DNA of 64,000 bases from Castor canadensis (GCF_047511655.1 NC_133395.1:73875910-73939909), one strand, 5' to 3'; positions 1 to 12,938 are shown, counted from the stretch's first letter. The notes: generated by a model from the letters alone, not told the origin. Program-made: numbers and translations.

Positions 1-1170
1 TGAAACTAGATCAGAAGTGAGCTGGCAATGGGAAAGGATAGGAGAAATGAATCAACGACTGACAGAAACCCAATTCTTACTTCCTGAGTCACAAATCCAC
101 GTTGAACTTGTCATGAGAACTGGGTTCACTTTAGATTCTTCTATTTTTTATGTCCTCATGGAAATCTTTAAGTACAGTAAAGCTCTTAGAAATCATTTAT
201 TTATAAGTAAGGATGCAGAAACATATCCTTCACAAAGACCCCCAGCTAGATAGGAGCAGACATGAGGGATCCTGTCTTATGTTTTGGGAGCTAACTCCTG
301 GTCTTATCTCAATTAAGACATTGCTACCCTCTCTTTCTATTCCAGGTTTGAATCGGCAAAATCCCTGTCTTTGAATCTTTGAGTTTTTTGTTTTTAATCT
401 GTTAATTTTTAGTCCTGATACCTTTCCCTGACTCAAGAAGGTGGAGTGGTGAGGGTAAGAGGCAATATGATGCCTTTTAGTTTATTCTTAAATTTGCATT
501 GCAGAGGGCTCAATAAATTAGGGCTGTTTTATTTTTAGCATTGTTCACTTTTTATTTCATTTTTTTTTTTGTAATCTGCACATATCCTTGTTACCCACAT
601 GTAGGGAATTACTTTTTGTCACTTTAAAATATATCATGCACAGTATACTAGATTGACTTAATCATCATAGTCTCTTGATCCTAATTTGAATTTTCTCTTC
701 TGAACATAGGTAAGGCCCTTATTTTTCTTACTGATGCATGCTCCTGTTCTCTTTCAACACCATTATTGCCGGGCTGAGGAAACCCCTTAGAATAGGCTTA
801 CTTTGTCCTGTTCTTCCAGATGGAACTGCTGAGCTTTCGGCTATCTCTCCAACACCTAATAAACCAGTTTCTATTCCATTCAGTCACTTGAATTCTTTAT
901 AATAATGCCTGCTTTTTTCCATCAAATTGACCTTCTCATTTTTATTCTCAGTTTCACGTTTATTTTTTACTTACAGGTCATCTCTCATTTGCTTCAAAGT
1001 AATATTCATTCCTAAAGCTTCTCTCCCTATTGCTCTCCATTGTTAACATTCCATGGCTAAACACTGATCACATCTGTGCTTTACTGATGTTGGTCATCTG
1101 GGCAGGGGTTCACCTTTCACTTCCTTGCTTCAGCACCTTCTGCATATTTTATATAAGAAAAACATAATCG
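1..1170. other. no gene seen
   Basis: AT-rich non-coding DNA. No repeat family, exon or RNA gene is recognised; it would be FRY intron 1 if the CpG-island assignment holds. Confidence 0.6.
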
Positions 1171-1408
1171 CAGCCTGGTGTGGTGGTACACTGTAATCCA
1201 GGTACTAAGGACATAAAAGGAAGAAAATCATGAGTTTGAGGCAAGCCTGGTATACATAAGTCTAAGACCTGCCTGAGCTACACAGTGAGCCTGTTTCCAA
1301 AAACCAAGGGCTAACTGGAGATGTGGTTCAAGTGGTAAAGTACCTGCCTCACAAATGCAAAGCCCTGAGTTCAAATTCCAGTCCCATCAAAAAAACAAAC
1401 AACAAAAC
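1171..1408 (+). mobile_element. B1-like + ID-like dimeric SINE
   Basis: The left half resembles a 7SL-derived B1 unit (cagcctggtgtggtggtaca...gcctgagctacacagtgagcc). The right half is a tRNA-derived ID-like unit with box A-like gtggttcaagtggtaaag and box B-like gagttcaaattcc. It ends in an A-rich tail. Confidence 0.8.
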
Positions 1409-1409
1409 C

Positions 1410-1506
1410 AAGGGCTAGGGACATTGCTCAGTGGTAGAGTGCTTGTCTAGGTTGTCTAGCATACACGAGGCCCTGAGTTCAATCCCCAGTGCAAGAAAAG
1501 AAAAGG
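1410..1506 (+). mobile_element. ID-like SINE directly after a dimeric SINE
   Basis: tRNA-derived unit with ttgctcagtggtagagtgct and gagttcaatccccagt, then an A/G-rich tail. It begins in the tail of the preceding SINE. A short internal duplication (ttgtctaggttgtctag) is visible. Confidence 0.8.
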
Positions 1507-2622
1507 AAGACATAGTCTCATTCTCAGTATTCAAAAATGTAACTTCTAAGCCATCCCTACAGAAACGGAAATGATGTGAATATAGTACAACATGACCTTG
1601 ATTCAGATGGGGCCTTGTGTGAACAGGACTAGGATAGATGTGACTGTGTGGGCTTTGTGGTCTACCTTCCCACTATCCTAGCTTGATATGTAATGCAGCC
1701 CCTAGGTGTTGTATCCCACACATAGCAGGTCCTCAGTGATGTGCTGCTGCTTGATGTGGTAATGACCCAGTGGGGTCTCTAACAGCATCCCCACGCCAAG
1801 CACAACTGGCAGTCACTCCTCTGAGCCACCACTGAAACATGTTTGGCATTCCATACGTGTGCTCCCAAGATTTGGGCCCAACATGCTTCTCCTACCCAAT
1901 AATGGGCTTCTGAGTGATTCCCACAGTTGGGGGTTACCAAGTGGTTAACAAATGAGACCTCTACCGCTTCCCTGAAAACCTCCTTCAATCCCAATCATGG
2001 GCCTCAAGGCACAATTTTCATTTTGTAATATTGACTTTGTTGAGAAATACACAGAGGGACAAATTGTTGGGAAATGAGAACCACCCAAGCCTTACATGTT
2101 CATGAGTGAAATGCACTTTGGAGGATTTGTGCCATTTGTCCAATATGATTAAAGAATACTTGAAACATTTTAATAAGTGTAGCAATTGATTTGGGAGGGA
2201 TAGAAGGAAATCTATAAACTAAAGCAGCAATTCCTCTATCTCCAATAGGTAGTTAGGCCAATCAACTGTAGGCATATGATTGCTGCATAGCTCAGTACTG
2301 AGACTCACACTTGCCACAGGAGTCCTGTGTGATCTACACCTCCATCAGGACTCCAGCCCTTCAACAGCTCCATCAAGGCTGACCCTTTAGAGAAAAGTGA
2401 AATTATGGAAAGGAAAAGAAAGGCCAGGGTTAGTCTGGTTGGGTGAAGGGAAAATTAAAAATAAATGTCAACATCTGGACTTTGAATCAACTAATCAAAT
2501 AGAACTGAGCTAAGAAAAGCTAGCTCTCATCCCCATAGCTCCTTCCAACATACTCCCCCCATCACCTGCTGGCACTTAGCTTTTCCACATCAGTCTTCTA
2601 TCCATTTGTTTAGGAATCTGAT
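1507..2622. other. no gene seen
   Basis: Unique-looking sequence. Short open frames (for example the minus frame at 1994-1779) match nothing I know. Confidence 0.55.
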
Positions 2623-2634
2623 TTGCCCACAGTA

Positions 2635-2852
2635 TTTTTTGTTTTTTGGTTGTACTTGGTTTTTAACTGAAGCTTCAGTCTCGCGAGTAGGAGATCTACC
2701 ACTTGAGCCATTCCACCAGTCCTGTTTTATGTTGGGTATTTCTGAGATAGGGTCTTGAGAACTATTTGCCCAGGCTGGCTTCAAACTACGATCGCCCCGA
2801 TCTCTGTCTCCTGAGTAGCTAGGATTACAGGTGTGAGCCACTGGCTCCTGGC
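2635..2852 (-). mobile_element. dimeric SINE, minus strand
   Basis: ID-like half (caccacttgagcc type) followed by a B1-like half ending gtgtgagccactggctcctgg. Flanked by a 12-bp duplication, ttgcccacagta (2623-2634) and ttgctcacagta (2853-2864). Confidence 0.85.
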
Positions 2853-3014
2853 TTGCTCACAGTACTCTTGAAATGCTGGGGTCTACCTGTTTTTATTTCT
2901 AGTTCCATATCTGATCTTCTGAGTGCTCCGTGAATGTCTGTTGAATGACTGAAGACTGTATAAGCATCACAGAAACAGAAAATGCTTTCAGCTTCCTGAG
3001 AGCCAGACTTCATA

Positions 3015-3125
3015 AATACTAACTCATTCAGTCCTCACTGATATACACACTGCCATTTCCCCATTTTATATAGGCAAAAACAGGCATAGGCATTAAATAA
3101 CTAGCTCAGGTCACTAAGCTACTTT
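3015..3125 (+). mobile_element. MIR relic
   Basis: ctaactcattcagtcctcac, ccccattttatataggcaaa and ctagctcaggtcactaagct follow the MIR core and 3' pattern. Confidence 0.5.
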
Positions 3126-6100
3126 GCATGTTTTAAGCAAAAAAAAAAAAATCCTTAAAGAAAGGAAGGATATACATGTTCCACTGTGGACAAAAGTTGT
3201 AAAGAAAGCTATTCAAATACTAAAAGGAACAGGGTGTTATAGAATTTCTGACAATATATAGAAAAAAATATTGGTGGCAGCCTAGAAGCCCATTTGTTTT
3301 CTCTACTGCTCGGAGGAACCTGGAGAGTTGCTCTGTTTCTGCCTTTATATTAAATTTTATATTTTTCTTTTTAAATTTTAAAATCCTACTTAAATGTTTA
3401 AATATTTAAAGTTATTTCCATTAGCATTATGGATTTGCATATATATTACAATGCCACCAAAAATATAAACATGGCTTTAAAATACTTCAGGACACTTAAA
3501 TTAATAGTATAAAATATTAAATGCTTTATGCTTGATGTCATTTTTTGGAGGACTATATAAGCACATTCATTTATTTTGTCTGACTATACCAGCTTTCAAT
3601 CAATTCATTATTCCCCCAGGGCAGTTATTTCTCCTAAGCATAAAGAAACAAACTATCTCATGTATCACTATATCTAAAATATAAATGGAAAAATACTTTC
3701 ATTTCTGGATTTAAAAAAAGTGTTAAAGTATGACTCCTCCTTTCTTTAACCAAGATCCACAGTAAGAAACTCGTACTATGTCACGATGCATACCCATATG
3801 TTTACATGTGCATAATATTGTTTTTACACTTTTATATTTCTAGTCTGGTTGGCCATTAATACTTTATGCTCTGCAGTTTTTCAACACTGAAAGTGCACTC
3901 TGGAGTTCGCAACTTTTTCTCTTTGATCCTAGAGATGACAGGTTACTTGGAGAAGCTTACTGGGAATAAGGCAGATCCACCCATGAAAAAAACAAGGGCC
4001 TCAGACAGCCAAGAGAGGCACCAAGTCAGTGTGGGGGGCACTTACACCATTTCCTAGGGACAATGGCCTCCTGATTAATTACTTTGCAAATTACTCATTA
4101 AAACTTGGCTTTGCAAAGTTAGTCCTTGGTCTAGTTATTGCTGCCAGATTTCCTGTTTACACTGAACTCAGTGTGTTGGGTTATTGTCCCCACTGAAAAG
4201 TACTTTAGAAGAGGAAAAAAGGTGACTCTAAGCAAAAAGAAATTTCCAACACTACTTAAAGTACACTCTAGCAAAGAAACTGTGAACATGAAATGACAGC
4301 AGGTGAAGTAGGGACTACTGCTAAAGTGACCAGTTGTTTTACAGCAATGGTCCAAAAAGTTTCACACAGTATGATTCATCTGTACTGCTTTTTCTGGCAG
4401 TCACCACCACCCCGGCCCACTGGTCACTTGGAGCATTCCCAGTCAGAGAGACTCCAGGAGGAATGTTTTCTATAATTCCAAACTAAGAGGCAGGGCACAG
4501 CATTATTTATTCTTGACTCTACTCTTTCTTCTAGCATTATTTTATTTGTGCCCTGAATCATGAAGATATGGATACCAGCTTCAATTAAATTGGATACCAC
4601 AGTGATAGAAGAACACTTGCCTAGTGTGTACCAGGCCGTGGGTTCATTTTCCAGAACTATGAAAAAAAATGGTTTTTTGGGCTACCATAGGTATATTTAC
4701 ATTGCTAACTTCAGATTTAAGAAAAGATATAATTATTAAGAAATTTTTCTTGGAATACAAATGAGTTAGTTTCACCACTCCCTTTTTCCCCTCCTTTGTT
4801 CTCCTCTTTCTCCTTTCCCTCTCTCCCCTCCCCACACCACTTCTGGGAGGATTATGTACCAACCCTTCTGCTTATCATGTCATTTTTGGGTAAAGAGGCC
4901 ACCCATTTACATACAAGTTACTCAGTTTCTCCCAGAATGAAATGTAACTTCTTGGCTCATGCCAGCCAGGTTTTCTAAATGACCACAGTCAAGTACATGA
5001 TTTAGGGTGGTTCAGAAAGCTCTACCATGGAGTCATTTACTACAGCCATTAAGCCACAGTTCGGTACTAATAGTACCAGGTTCCAGTGATGCAGCAAATC
5101 AGCATGTATGCAAACCACCAGGGAAGCACCGGACCAGCCAGAGAGCTGTTACGTCTGACAAAATCAGGCTATTTGAAAACAACTTTGAACTGTGTACAAG
5201 TAAGTACTTCATCTTCTACAGTCTTGTTTGGTTCACTAATAGTGCCCCAATGCTCATTCTCTCTTCAATGGTCTCCAGCTACTCAAGTGCTGGAATTTTG
5301 CCTCGTATTTTCCTAGTTATCACCTCCTGTCTCTTTTTATCCTGCTTTTCACAGGCAACAGCGCACACCTGTCTCCACGGCCCTAACTAGCTGATTTCTA
5401 TACGTACTGTCTAGTGGAGAAGTGAGTGGATTCTGGGAGGGATGCCAGTCCTAAAAGCACAGTTTTGAGGTCAAGGAAATTTACATTTTCCTAGAATTAC
5501 CTACCAGCATAAAAGCTGTCTTTGATCCCTCACAAAGCCTCAGACGGTACTGTCTACAATACTGCACTATAAAATCTAAGCACCAGGCCACAGTCTGCCT
5601 GCAAGAAAATGTCCAATAAAGATTATTTGGAGATTATAAGACTATGGGTTTCCAAGTTTTGTTTTAGTAAACAGTATGTTATATTGCAGTGGTTAATTTT
5701 TAAATACCTTAGGATCCCATGCTGGTCTATACAAAACCAACTTTCTGGCTCTATAAGGCCTCACAATCCTTACATTCAGAGTGTTCTGAAATACATTCCA
5801 CACAAAGAAATCCTACTATCTTCTTTGCAGATATTCATGGTAGAAGTATTTACTTGTCATATGAGTTCAAATATAACATACTTCTCTGGGCTAAAAAGTC
5901 ATTATATGAACAACATAGGAGAAGCTCTCCTGTGTCTTATATCCCAAAACATGATTAACTAGTATAAATAAATTTTCTTCATTGAGCAAGAAGATAAGAA
6001 ACCAAATATAGCACATGTGGAAGTGGAGAAAATGAGACATATTTTTTCCTAGCGTCTGGAGTTGAATATTATATTTCTAATTATATACAGCCCATAGGCA

Positions 6101-6359
6101 GGGCTACTTTAGGCTGAACTACAAAATTAGTGAGAAGAGACATTTCCTGGGTAAAGTCAAGTCAGATCATTTCCTAAGGTATTAGTCATTAGTCTTTTTT
6201 TCCCCTTTCAAGTCATAAATCTTGGATGTCTTTTAGTTTAATGATTCAAGTTCCCAGGTAATCAAATTAGAAATACAGAAACACAATACATTTCCTGACA
6301 CTGATAAGCCAGCATGGTCTAACTAACTTCCTAAGGATAATTTTCACAGTCATTAGGAT
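3126..6359. other. no gene seen, AT-rich
   Basis: Apart from the ID-like relic at 4601-4669, no feature is supported. The 127-codon frame at 5007-5390 has no recognised domain. Confidence 0.55.
4601..4669 (+). mobile_element. degenerate ID-like SINE
   Basis: Contains agaacacttgcctagtgtgt and gggttcattttccag with an A-run; box A is damaged. Confidence 0.5.
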
Positions 6360-6378
6360 CACACACACACACACACAT
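6360..6378 (+). repeat. (AC)n microsatellite
   Basis: Short AC dinucleotide run. Confidence 0.9.
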
Positions 6379-6654
6379 GCACACAGCCCCCAAATCATTC
6401 TCTAAAGTTGACTTTCCTCTCCCTGCAGATCTCATTAAGAGATTATAGTCAAAAGCCACATGTGATGAAATGATGGTCTCCCATCAGTACATCAGAGACA
6501 GTGGTGTCCCATAAGTGCTTTTCTCCAACAAACCAAAATGGCACTGGGAGATTCACAGAATTCTTGCTCGGCTATAGTTCCTGCTGACTCACTGATTTTT
6601 TACCACATGTAATGGCTTATCTACACAGAGTACTGTCTGTACTTTCTCATCCAT

Positions 6655-6770
6655 CACTTACAACGAGCCAGAAAAAATGAATTATAATCTCCATTTTGCA
6701 GATGAGAAAACAAAGCACCTATTCCATGCCAGGTCCTGGTCAAGGAGGTGGGGCTGAGATTGGTCATCCA
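6655..6770 (+). mobile_element. MIR relic
   Basis: taatctccattttgcagatg followed by agaaaacaaagcacc matches the MIR 3' pattern. Confidence 0.45.
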
Positions 6771-7717
6771 GCAGAGGCAACAAAGTCTGGAGTTGTCTGG
6801 CCCTGGTTCTTCTGCTTAGCAGTGTGATTACTTCCCTCTCCACTGCTGATCACTTGCCCTCACCAATGTTAAGGCCAAACTCCAGAGGGGTGGGCAGTCA
6901 GGAACAAATCTGGGTTTTTCTACAGCACTACATCAGATTACTCAGCTACCTTTAAAGTCATTTCACAAATCAATGCTTGTGCTGGTGGCTACTATCTGGT
7001 GTGTGTGGGGGTGGGGGACCTGCCTCTCTTCACTCTCAAAGTCAAGTTCAACTGGGAAGAGAGTTTGCACAGCAAATCTCAGGGCAGATTCATTGCGAAA
7101 TTGTGAGGGAGGTAGGGAGAATTATTTTGGTCAACACCAGGGAAACTAAACCTATAAACTACTGGAAAATTGTACATTCTCCTATTGGAATCAAATGGAC
7201 TGCTAGTTTATAAGAAAGCAAGAATTTTGTTCTAAAAACAAACCCAAAAAGAAATTAATAATTTATAATTATTCTGTGTACTTGATTAGTAAATAAAAGC
7301 AACTAAATCTTTCTGATCTACAATGGTTTGGGGACCTAAAATATCTGGTTTAAACCTGCAGTAAGTAATCAGTTTTGTTGAACAACTGCCCTGTCTCTAG
7401 GTGACTGGCATTGGTAGAGGCAAAAAAAAAAAGACAAAAGAGACTATGAACAACTCTAGTGTGAAACTGAAGAGAGAGAGAAAATTAGATGCCGTACTAG
7501 GACAAGGTTGGAAGCTGCTATTGTAACCAAATTTCTCCATATGACTAAAGAATGTTTTCGTCTAACAAAACAGCATTTAGTTATGCTATTTACAGCCTCT
7601 GTCACAACAACTATATAGTTTTAAGCAACCTGTAGATGTTTAATTTCTTATGCACTAAAATGTATCTAGTCATAATACTGAAAAGTATTATGTAAGTAAG
7701 TATATGTAAGTATATAT

Positions 7718-7721
<4 letters not shown>

Positions 7722-7780
<59 letters not shown>
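7722..7780 (+). repeat. compound (AC)n-(AT)n microsatellite
   Basis: About 28 bases of AC repeat switch directly to about 30 bases of TA repeat. Both blocks alternate purine and pyrimidine. Confidence 0.95.
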
Positions 7781-7782
<2 letters not shown>

Positions 7783-8842
7783 CATATGTAAGAGACACAA
7801 TAAAATATGAAGGCATTGTCTCCATTCCATGAGAGAATTAACTGAAAATGCATATTTTTTTGGATTGTTAAGCATGTATCAGGAAAGATTATTTCTTTAG
7901 TGATTTATATATATATACCAAGCTCTCAAGACATTTAGTTCATGGCCAGTACTCAGATGAGAGACACATAACTGTAAACATATTTAAATATCTACTTATA
8001 ATAAGTTACATTTATATGTGTAATAATATAAGCTTTTAAACCCATTTATCTCCTTTTAGGCTTTTATTGATTTCATTGCCAATTGCTATTCATGTTATTT
8101 ACAATATACAATATATAGCATAAATTATGCACAATTTTTAGATACGGTACAACAATGCATTGACATCAGGTGGAGCTGTCTGAGGGTCTTTATACATATG
8201 GTTTCTAAAGGGTTCAAAACTTAAAAAATTGTAAGGTGTATTTTAGAAATCCCCCAGTTTCATTACGGCAAGCCAGAAGTTATTCTTGAACTTAAATTCA
8301 TTTTTGAGAAAGATTAAAACCAATAAGCATCATTGACTGAATTAAATGTTGCCAGTATTAATGCTCTTACTATTTTTTAGAGTGCAGCATTTTTAAAGTG
8401 CTCCTTCTTACTTGGGAGAGGTGTGCAGCCATGCAGGTAAGTGCAGGAAATGGATACATATAAAAGATACTGTAGCAGGTATGAGAAGTAACCATGACAA
8501 TGCTGGAGAAAGTTGGTCTATTAAAACAGAGAGAATAAGAAAGCACACACATCTGGACACACTTAGCTTAATGGGCAAATGGTTGTACATACATAGGTTT
8601 AAAATCCCAAAAGGCACATCCCCATGTCCAGGCAGATGGCCCAACCATTCATCCACAGAAGGGAAAGTTAGCTTTAGCACCATCTCAGAAGATAGGAAAG
8701 TGGCTGTGTCTTACTTAGAAAGAGTCCCAATCAAGTGCAAGCCATCTGAAAAACTAGCACATTGTAACATGTTCCTCTATAATGATGAATCAATGAGACT
8801 TTATTGTACTTATAAAATGGCACATTACATTTAGAAAAAAAA

Positions 8843-8932
8843 AGGGTTGGGGATATAGTTCAGAGGTAGACCACTTGTCTAATAAGCATGAGGCTTTAGA
8901 TTCCATCCCCAGCATCACAAAACGAAACAAAA
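8843..8932 (+). mobile_element. ID-like SINE
   Basis: tRNA-derived unit with atagttcagaggtagaccac and gattccatccccagc, ending in aaaacgaaacaaaag. Confidence 0.7.
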
Positions 8933-10213
8933 GTGGTAATGACTTTTTGTAAAAAATGGAAAAGGGAGAGAAAAAGTCCTCCAAATGGTACATGAAGCTA
9001 CTGCAGACACTAAAAAAGTGCTCTCTACTTGCAAACAGAAGATCTACTGCACTTAAGCAGTAATGGCTTAGGATCAACTATGATAATTAGGTGAACATGA
9101 GTCATTTGCCACTTTCTTCTGCTTTGGCTACTTAATCCTCAGTGAAGATTTTTTCTTTCAATAAAGCATGTCCTCTTATTTAATGTGTGCCCAAGTGAAA
9201 TAGAGGCCCCCTTGCGGTGTCACAAACAAGTAAGTCCACCCTAATAACCCACCAACTTCCCTCAAGTTCACAGATAAAACTTAGGAGCAGACCCGAGAGT
9301 TCACAGGTTAGCAGAATGGAATTTAACCAACCAGATAGATATGTAATGAAAAATAAAAGTTACTTAGACTCTCCCATTTAAAGTGAGGTTGAGCCTTCTC
9401 TACAACACTGATATTAAGACTGATTAAAAAAAAAAACCTTTTCAAATCTGGAAGCGTAATACTTTTCTTTTTCTGGAGTGTATATTGGGTCAATTCATCA
9501 CATACAGTGTGACACAATAAAGAACAATACTCAAGTTCTCACAATCTAATTGCCCAGGAAAGAGGGCTTGATTATGACTTGATTTCACCTTGATGTATGT
9601 TATTTCAGACTAGTCATTTTAAAAAGGAGATTCTGTTTATGTTATTCAAGCACCCCATATCAGTACTTGTGAGGAGCTTATATCCTGAGCAGAAAAAGCA
9701 ATCAATTCTCACTGTACCTATGATCCAAAAGAACAATTATATATTTAATTACTGTACCAAGTAAGTGTGTGTTTTAGAATTTTAGAACACTGAAGGTATA
9801 TTTAGACTAGCCAATTCAAGGCTATACCCAAAGTTCTGGGAATTTATGTTCTCTTGGGCCAAAATAATAAAGATCTGTTCATAAAAGCTGGATGACAGCC
9901 CTCAGTGTCTTCCTGCAGCCTTCGGCCCCTGCCAGCAGTGGACAGCATCGGCCTCCCTCTGATCCTGTGATTTCTTATATTCTCTGAATGCTGGGAAATT
10001 AAAGGTTTGATTTCAAAGGTCTTGCCTTCTGCCCCACCTGGTTGCTGAACTCAGGAGTTTGGGATGACATCTCAAATTTCTTCCCTTCCAAAAATAAACT
10101 GAGTAAAATTTGCTTAATAGTAAGCAAAGAGGCAAGGTTAAAGAGGAGAAAAACAAGAATTGTGGTTCTTATACACTTTGTAGTCATGGATTCCTTTGAG
10201 ACCCTGAATTAAG

Positions 10214-10300
10214 CAAGGAAGGAAGGGAGGAGGGGGAGGGGGAAGGGAAAAGAGGGGAAGGAGGAAAGTGGGTGGGGAGGGAAGGAAAGGGAAGGAAAGG
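10214..10300 (+). repeat. purine-rich (GGAA/GGGA)n tract
   Basis: About 85 bases almost free of pyrimidines (ggaaggaagggaggaggggg and similar). It could form triplex (H-DNA) or provide clustered GGAA sites. Confidence 0.85.
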
Positions 10301-10310
10301 GTCACATTTA

Positions 10311-10338
10311 TTTGACAGCTGTTTCAACAGCTGTCAAA
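10311..10338. repeat. 28-bp near-perfect palindrome with two CAGCTG E-boxes
   Basis: Arms tttgacagctgtt (10311-10323) and aacagctgtcaaa (10326-10338) are exact reverse complements with a 2-nt centre (tc). Each arm contains CAGCTG, an E-box core for bHLH factors. It sits at the end of a purine-rich tract. Confidence 0.9.
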
Positions 10339-11861
10339 GGAGAAATCACTGATATCCTGAATCTCAGTCAGAATCCAGATGAAGTCAACAGTACTGCAGC
10401 CATCTTCCTCAGGTCCCTTAACCTTATTGGCTTTGAGTACTGTTTCAAATGTAGAGTCCAGTGAGCATTAACCCTGTGCAGGCCACAGGCCTGGCACCGT
10501 GATGGGGGTAGGTGGAAGCAGGGCACAGATCCCGCTCCTACTCTCACTGCCTTGTGATCAACAGTCTTCAGCAGTCAGCCCTGGCTGGAAGTTCAGGAGG
10601 CTGTGCCAGCTTTGTCTTCTACTAACCGGGGGTAATTCACGTATAATTTCGTTGCAATACTCCTAGTGTTCCTTTCCAGTGTGAAGGACATAACCCAATA
10701 AGAAATCAAGTTCTACAGTTTCAGTAAAAATTACAACAAAAAGCACATGCTATAACGTGTTTGTATTCCAGTGACATTTCTGATAAATACCCCAGCTGTT
10801 TAACAAACACCAAGGAGAAACTGAAAACACCAGAAAGGCACTCAGCCAATTTGCACTAGCCTGTAAGTGCTGGCAAACATCCGTGTCTGGGAAGACTTTT
10901 AATGTTATTGATAGCTTGTTCGAATGGGCTGTGGCAGTCCCATGGGCCTGGATCACCACCACTGCTGAGGAATCAGCCACTTACAAAGCAAAGATGGAGA
11001 AGCACGCTCAGAAATAAGTTCTTTGCTATGCCTAAATCAAAATGGCCCTGCGTAGCAACTCTGATGTAACCAGAGGGCAGCCACCCTTTCTTGCATCCCA
11101 ATTAGCTGTGAGAGTGCCCTAAAACATGAAGGGTTGAATGATGTTCTTTAAGTAAAAATATTTTTACATAGGTGGCACTGTCTTAGAGGACTTTAACAGT
11201 TGTGAGCCTCAAGGAAAATACCATAATCTTAAAGTTTTTTCTTTCAGATACAACCTATGTCCTTGTGGAGGTGGCAAAAATGTCAGGGAGATAGGAAAAA
11301 GAACAGTGCAAAAGTAAGAAAGGGGAAGAGAAATGGAAAGGCTGAAAGAGAAGTGGATCTGGCAACATAGGCTTCAAGTTGTGGGAGGAAGGAAAGAGTA
11401 GAGAAAGAGCAAGAGAGCTGAAGCAGCTGCCCCATGCTGCCCAGGGAGGAAACAAAGGTGGCCTGCCTATATCGCTCAAGACTCAGAGCTTAACAGTGGG
11501 AAAGGTAAGAGAACAGAAATAGTTAAAGCTAGCGAAGACTGACTCTCATTCATTTAAAAAGTGTATAAGTGTATATTATATAGCTATGTTTATACACACA
11601 TTATATATATTTTTTATTTTTGTTAGAAGATTGGGGGGAAGACTGGAGGGGATTGAGAAAAGAGTAAGTCATGGTCATCTAAAAACAAAAGAACATCAAT
11701 AAGTTGGAAGATATTTGAAGAGTTTTCCTGTACTTTTGAAGAACCTTGGTAGCAAAAAACACAATATATGTATTTGTGACTAAAATATCTGGATAAAGAA
11801 TCAAGAAGGAATCATATTTGGCTCTACTGATAAGTCACCATGCTTGGTACCATCCACATAT
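10339..11861. other. no gene seen
   Basis: Non-repetitive by eye, moderately GC-rich in places (10.45-10.6 kb). No splice-bounded exon was recognised. Confidence 0.5.
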
Positions 11862-11876
11862 AGAACATTTGCTGGA

Positions 11877-12680
11877 CAATACCACTCTTGGGGATATACC
11901 CAAAAGACTGTGACACAGGTTACCCCAGAGGCACCTGCACACCCATGTTTATTGCAGCACTATTCACAATAGCCAAGTTATGGAAACAGCCAAGATGCCC
12001 CACCACTGACGAATGGATTAAGAAAATGTGGTATCTATACACAATGGAATTTTATGCAGCCATGAAGAAGAACGAAATGTTATCATTCACTGGTAAATGG
12101 ATGGAATTGGAGAACATTATTCTGAGTGAGGTTAGCCTGGCCCTAAAGACCAAAAATCGTATGTTCTCCCTCATATGTGGACATTAGATCAAGGGCAAAC
12201 ACAACAATGGGATTGGACTTTGAGCACATGATAAAAGCAAGAGCACACAAGAGAGGGGTGAGGATAGGTAAGACACCTAAAAAACTAGCTAGCATTTGTT
12301 GCCCTTAACGCAGAGAAACTAAAGCAGATACCTTAAAAGCAACTGAGGCCAATAGGAAAAGGGGACCAGGAACTAGAGAAAAGGTTAGATCAAAAAGAAT
12401 TAACCTAGAAGGTAACACCCACGCACAGGAAATCAATGTGAGTCAACTCCCTGTATAGCTATCCTTATCTCAACCAGCAAAAACCCTTGTTCCTTCCTAT
12501 TATTGCTTATACTCTCTCTACAACAAAATTAGAAATAAGGGCAAAATAGTTTCTGCTGGGTATTGAGGGGGTGGGGGGGAGAGGGAGGGGGCGGAGTGGG
12601 TGGTAAGGGAGGGGGTGGGGGCAGGGGGGAGAAATGACCCAAGCCTTGTATGCACATATGAATAATAAAAGAAAAAAAAA
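11877..12680 (+). mobile_element. LINE-1, 5'-truncated 3' end
   Basis: The element contains the last part of ORF2, the C-terminal segment with motifs such as [19 protein letters not shown] and WIKKMWYLYTMEFYAAMKKN, which stops at 12187. A 3' UTR with a long G-rich tract (about 12567-12629) and an A-rich tail follow. It is flanked by a 15-bp target-site duplication, agaacatttgctgga (11862-11876) and agaacacttgctgga (12681-12695), with one mismatch. It is a dead copy, with no reverse-transcriptase domain. Confidence 0.92.
12567..12629 (+). repeat. G-rich tract in LINE-1 3' UTR
   Basis: Many G runs of 3-7 bases separated by one to five bases; G-quadruplex potential on the LINE-1 sense strand. 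Matching tracts occur in the other young copies: 25441-25503 on the same strand, and as C-rich DNA at 13616-13672 and 49308-49372. Confidence 0.8.
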
Positions 12681-12729
12681 AGAACACTTGCTGGAGGGTT
12701 CAGAGGCTGATATAGTTAAGATAGACTGA

Positions 12730-12938
12730 GCTAGCTGTAGTGGTACACCTCTGTAATCCCAGCTACTCAGGGGGTGGAGATAGGAGGATCACAGTCCAAG
12801 GCTGGCCCTGGACAAAGGTAATGAGACCTAATCTCAAAAACAAAATAAAAACAAAAGAGCTAGGGGAGCAGCTTAAGTGTTAGAGCACTTGCCTAGCAAG
12901 CCTGAGGTCCTGAGTTCAATCCCTAGTACTGCAAAAAG
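12730..12938 (+). mobile_element. dimeric SINE
   Basis: B1-like half (ctctgtaatcccagctactc...ggcc) joined through an A-rich linker to an ID-like half (cagcttaagtgttagagcac...gagttcaatccc). Confidence 0.85.

Larger units (their letters stand above)
6771..10213. other. no gene seen
   Basis: Contains a compound microsatellite (7722) and one SINE (8843); otherwise nothing is recognised. The 140-codon frame at 8412-8834 looks like chance. Confidence 0.55.

Noticed and set aside
7611-7875. Minus-strand open frames with Tyr-Ile and Cys-Val repeats
   Set aside because: They are translations of the AC/AT microsatellite.
8412-8834. 140-codon plus-strand open frame
   Set aside because: No recognisable family or codon signal, and no splice borders. 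Best explained as chance.
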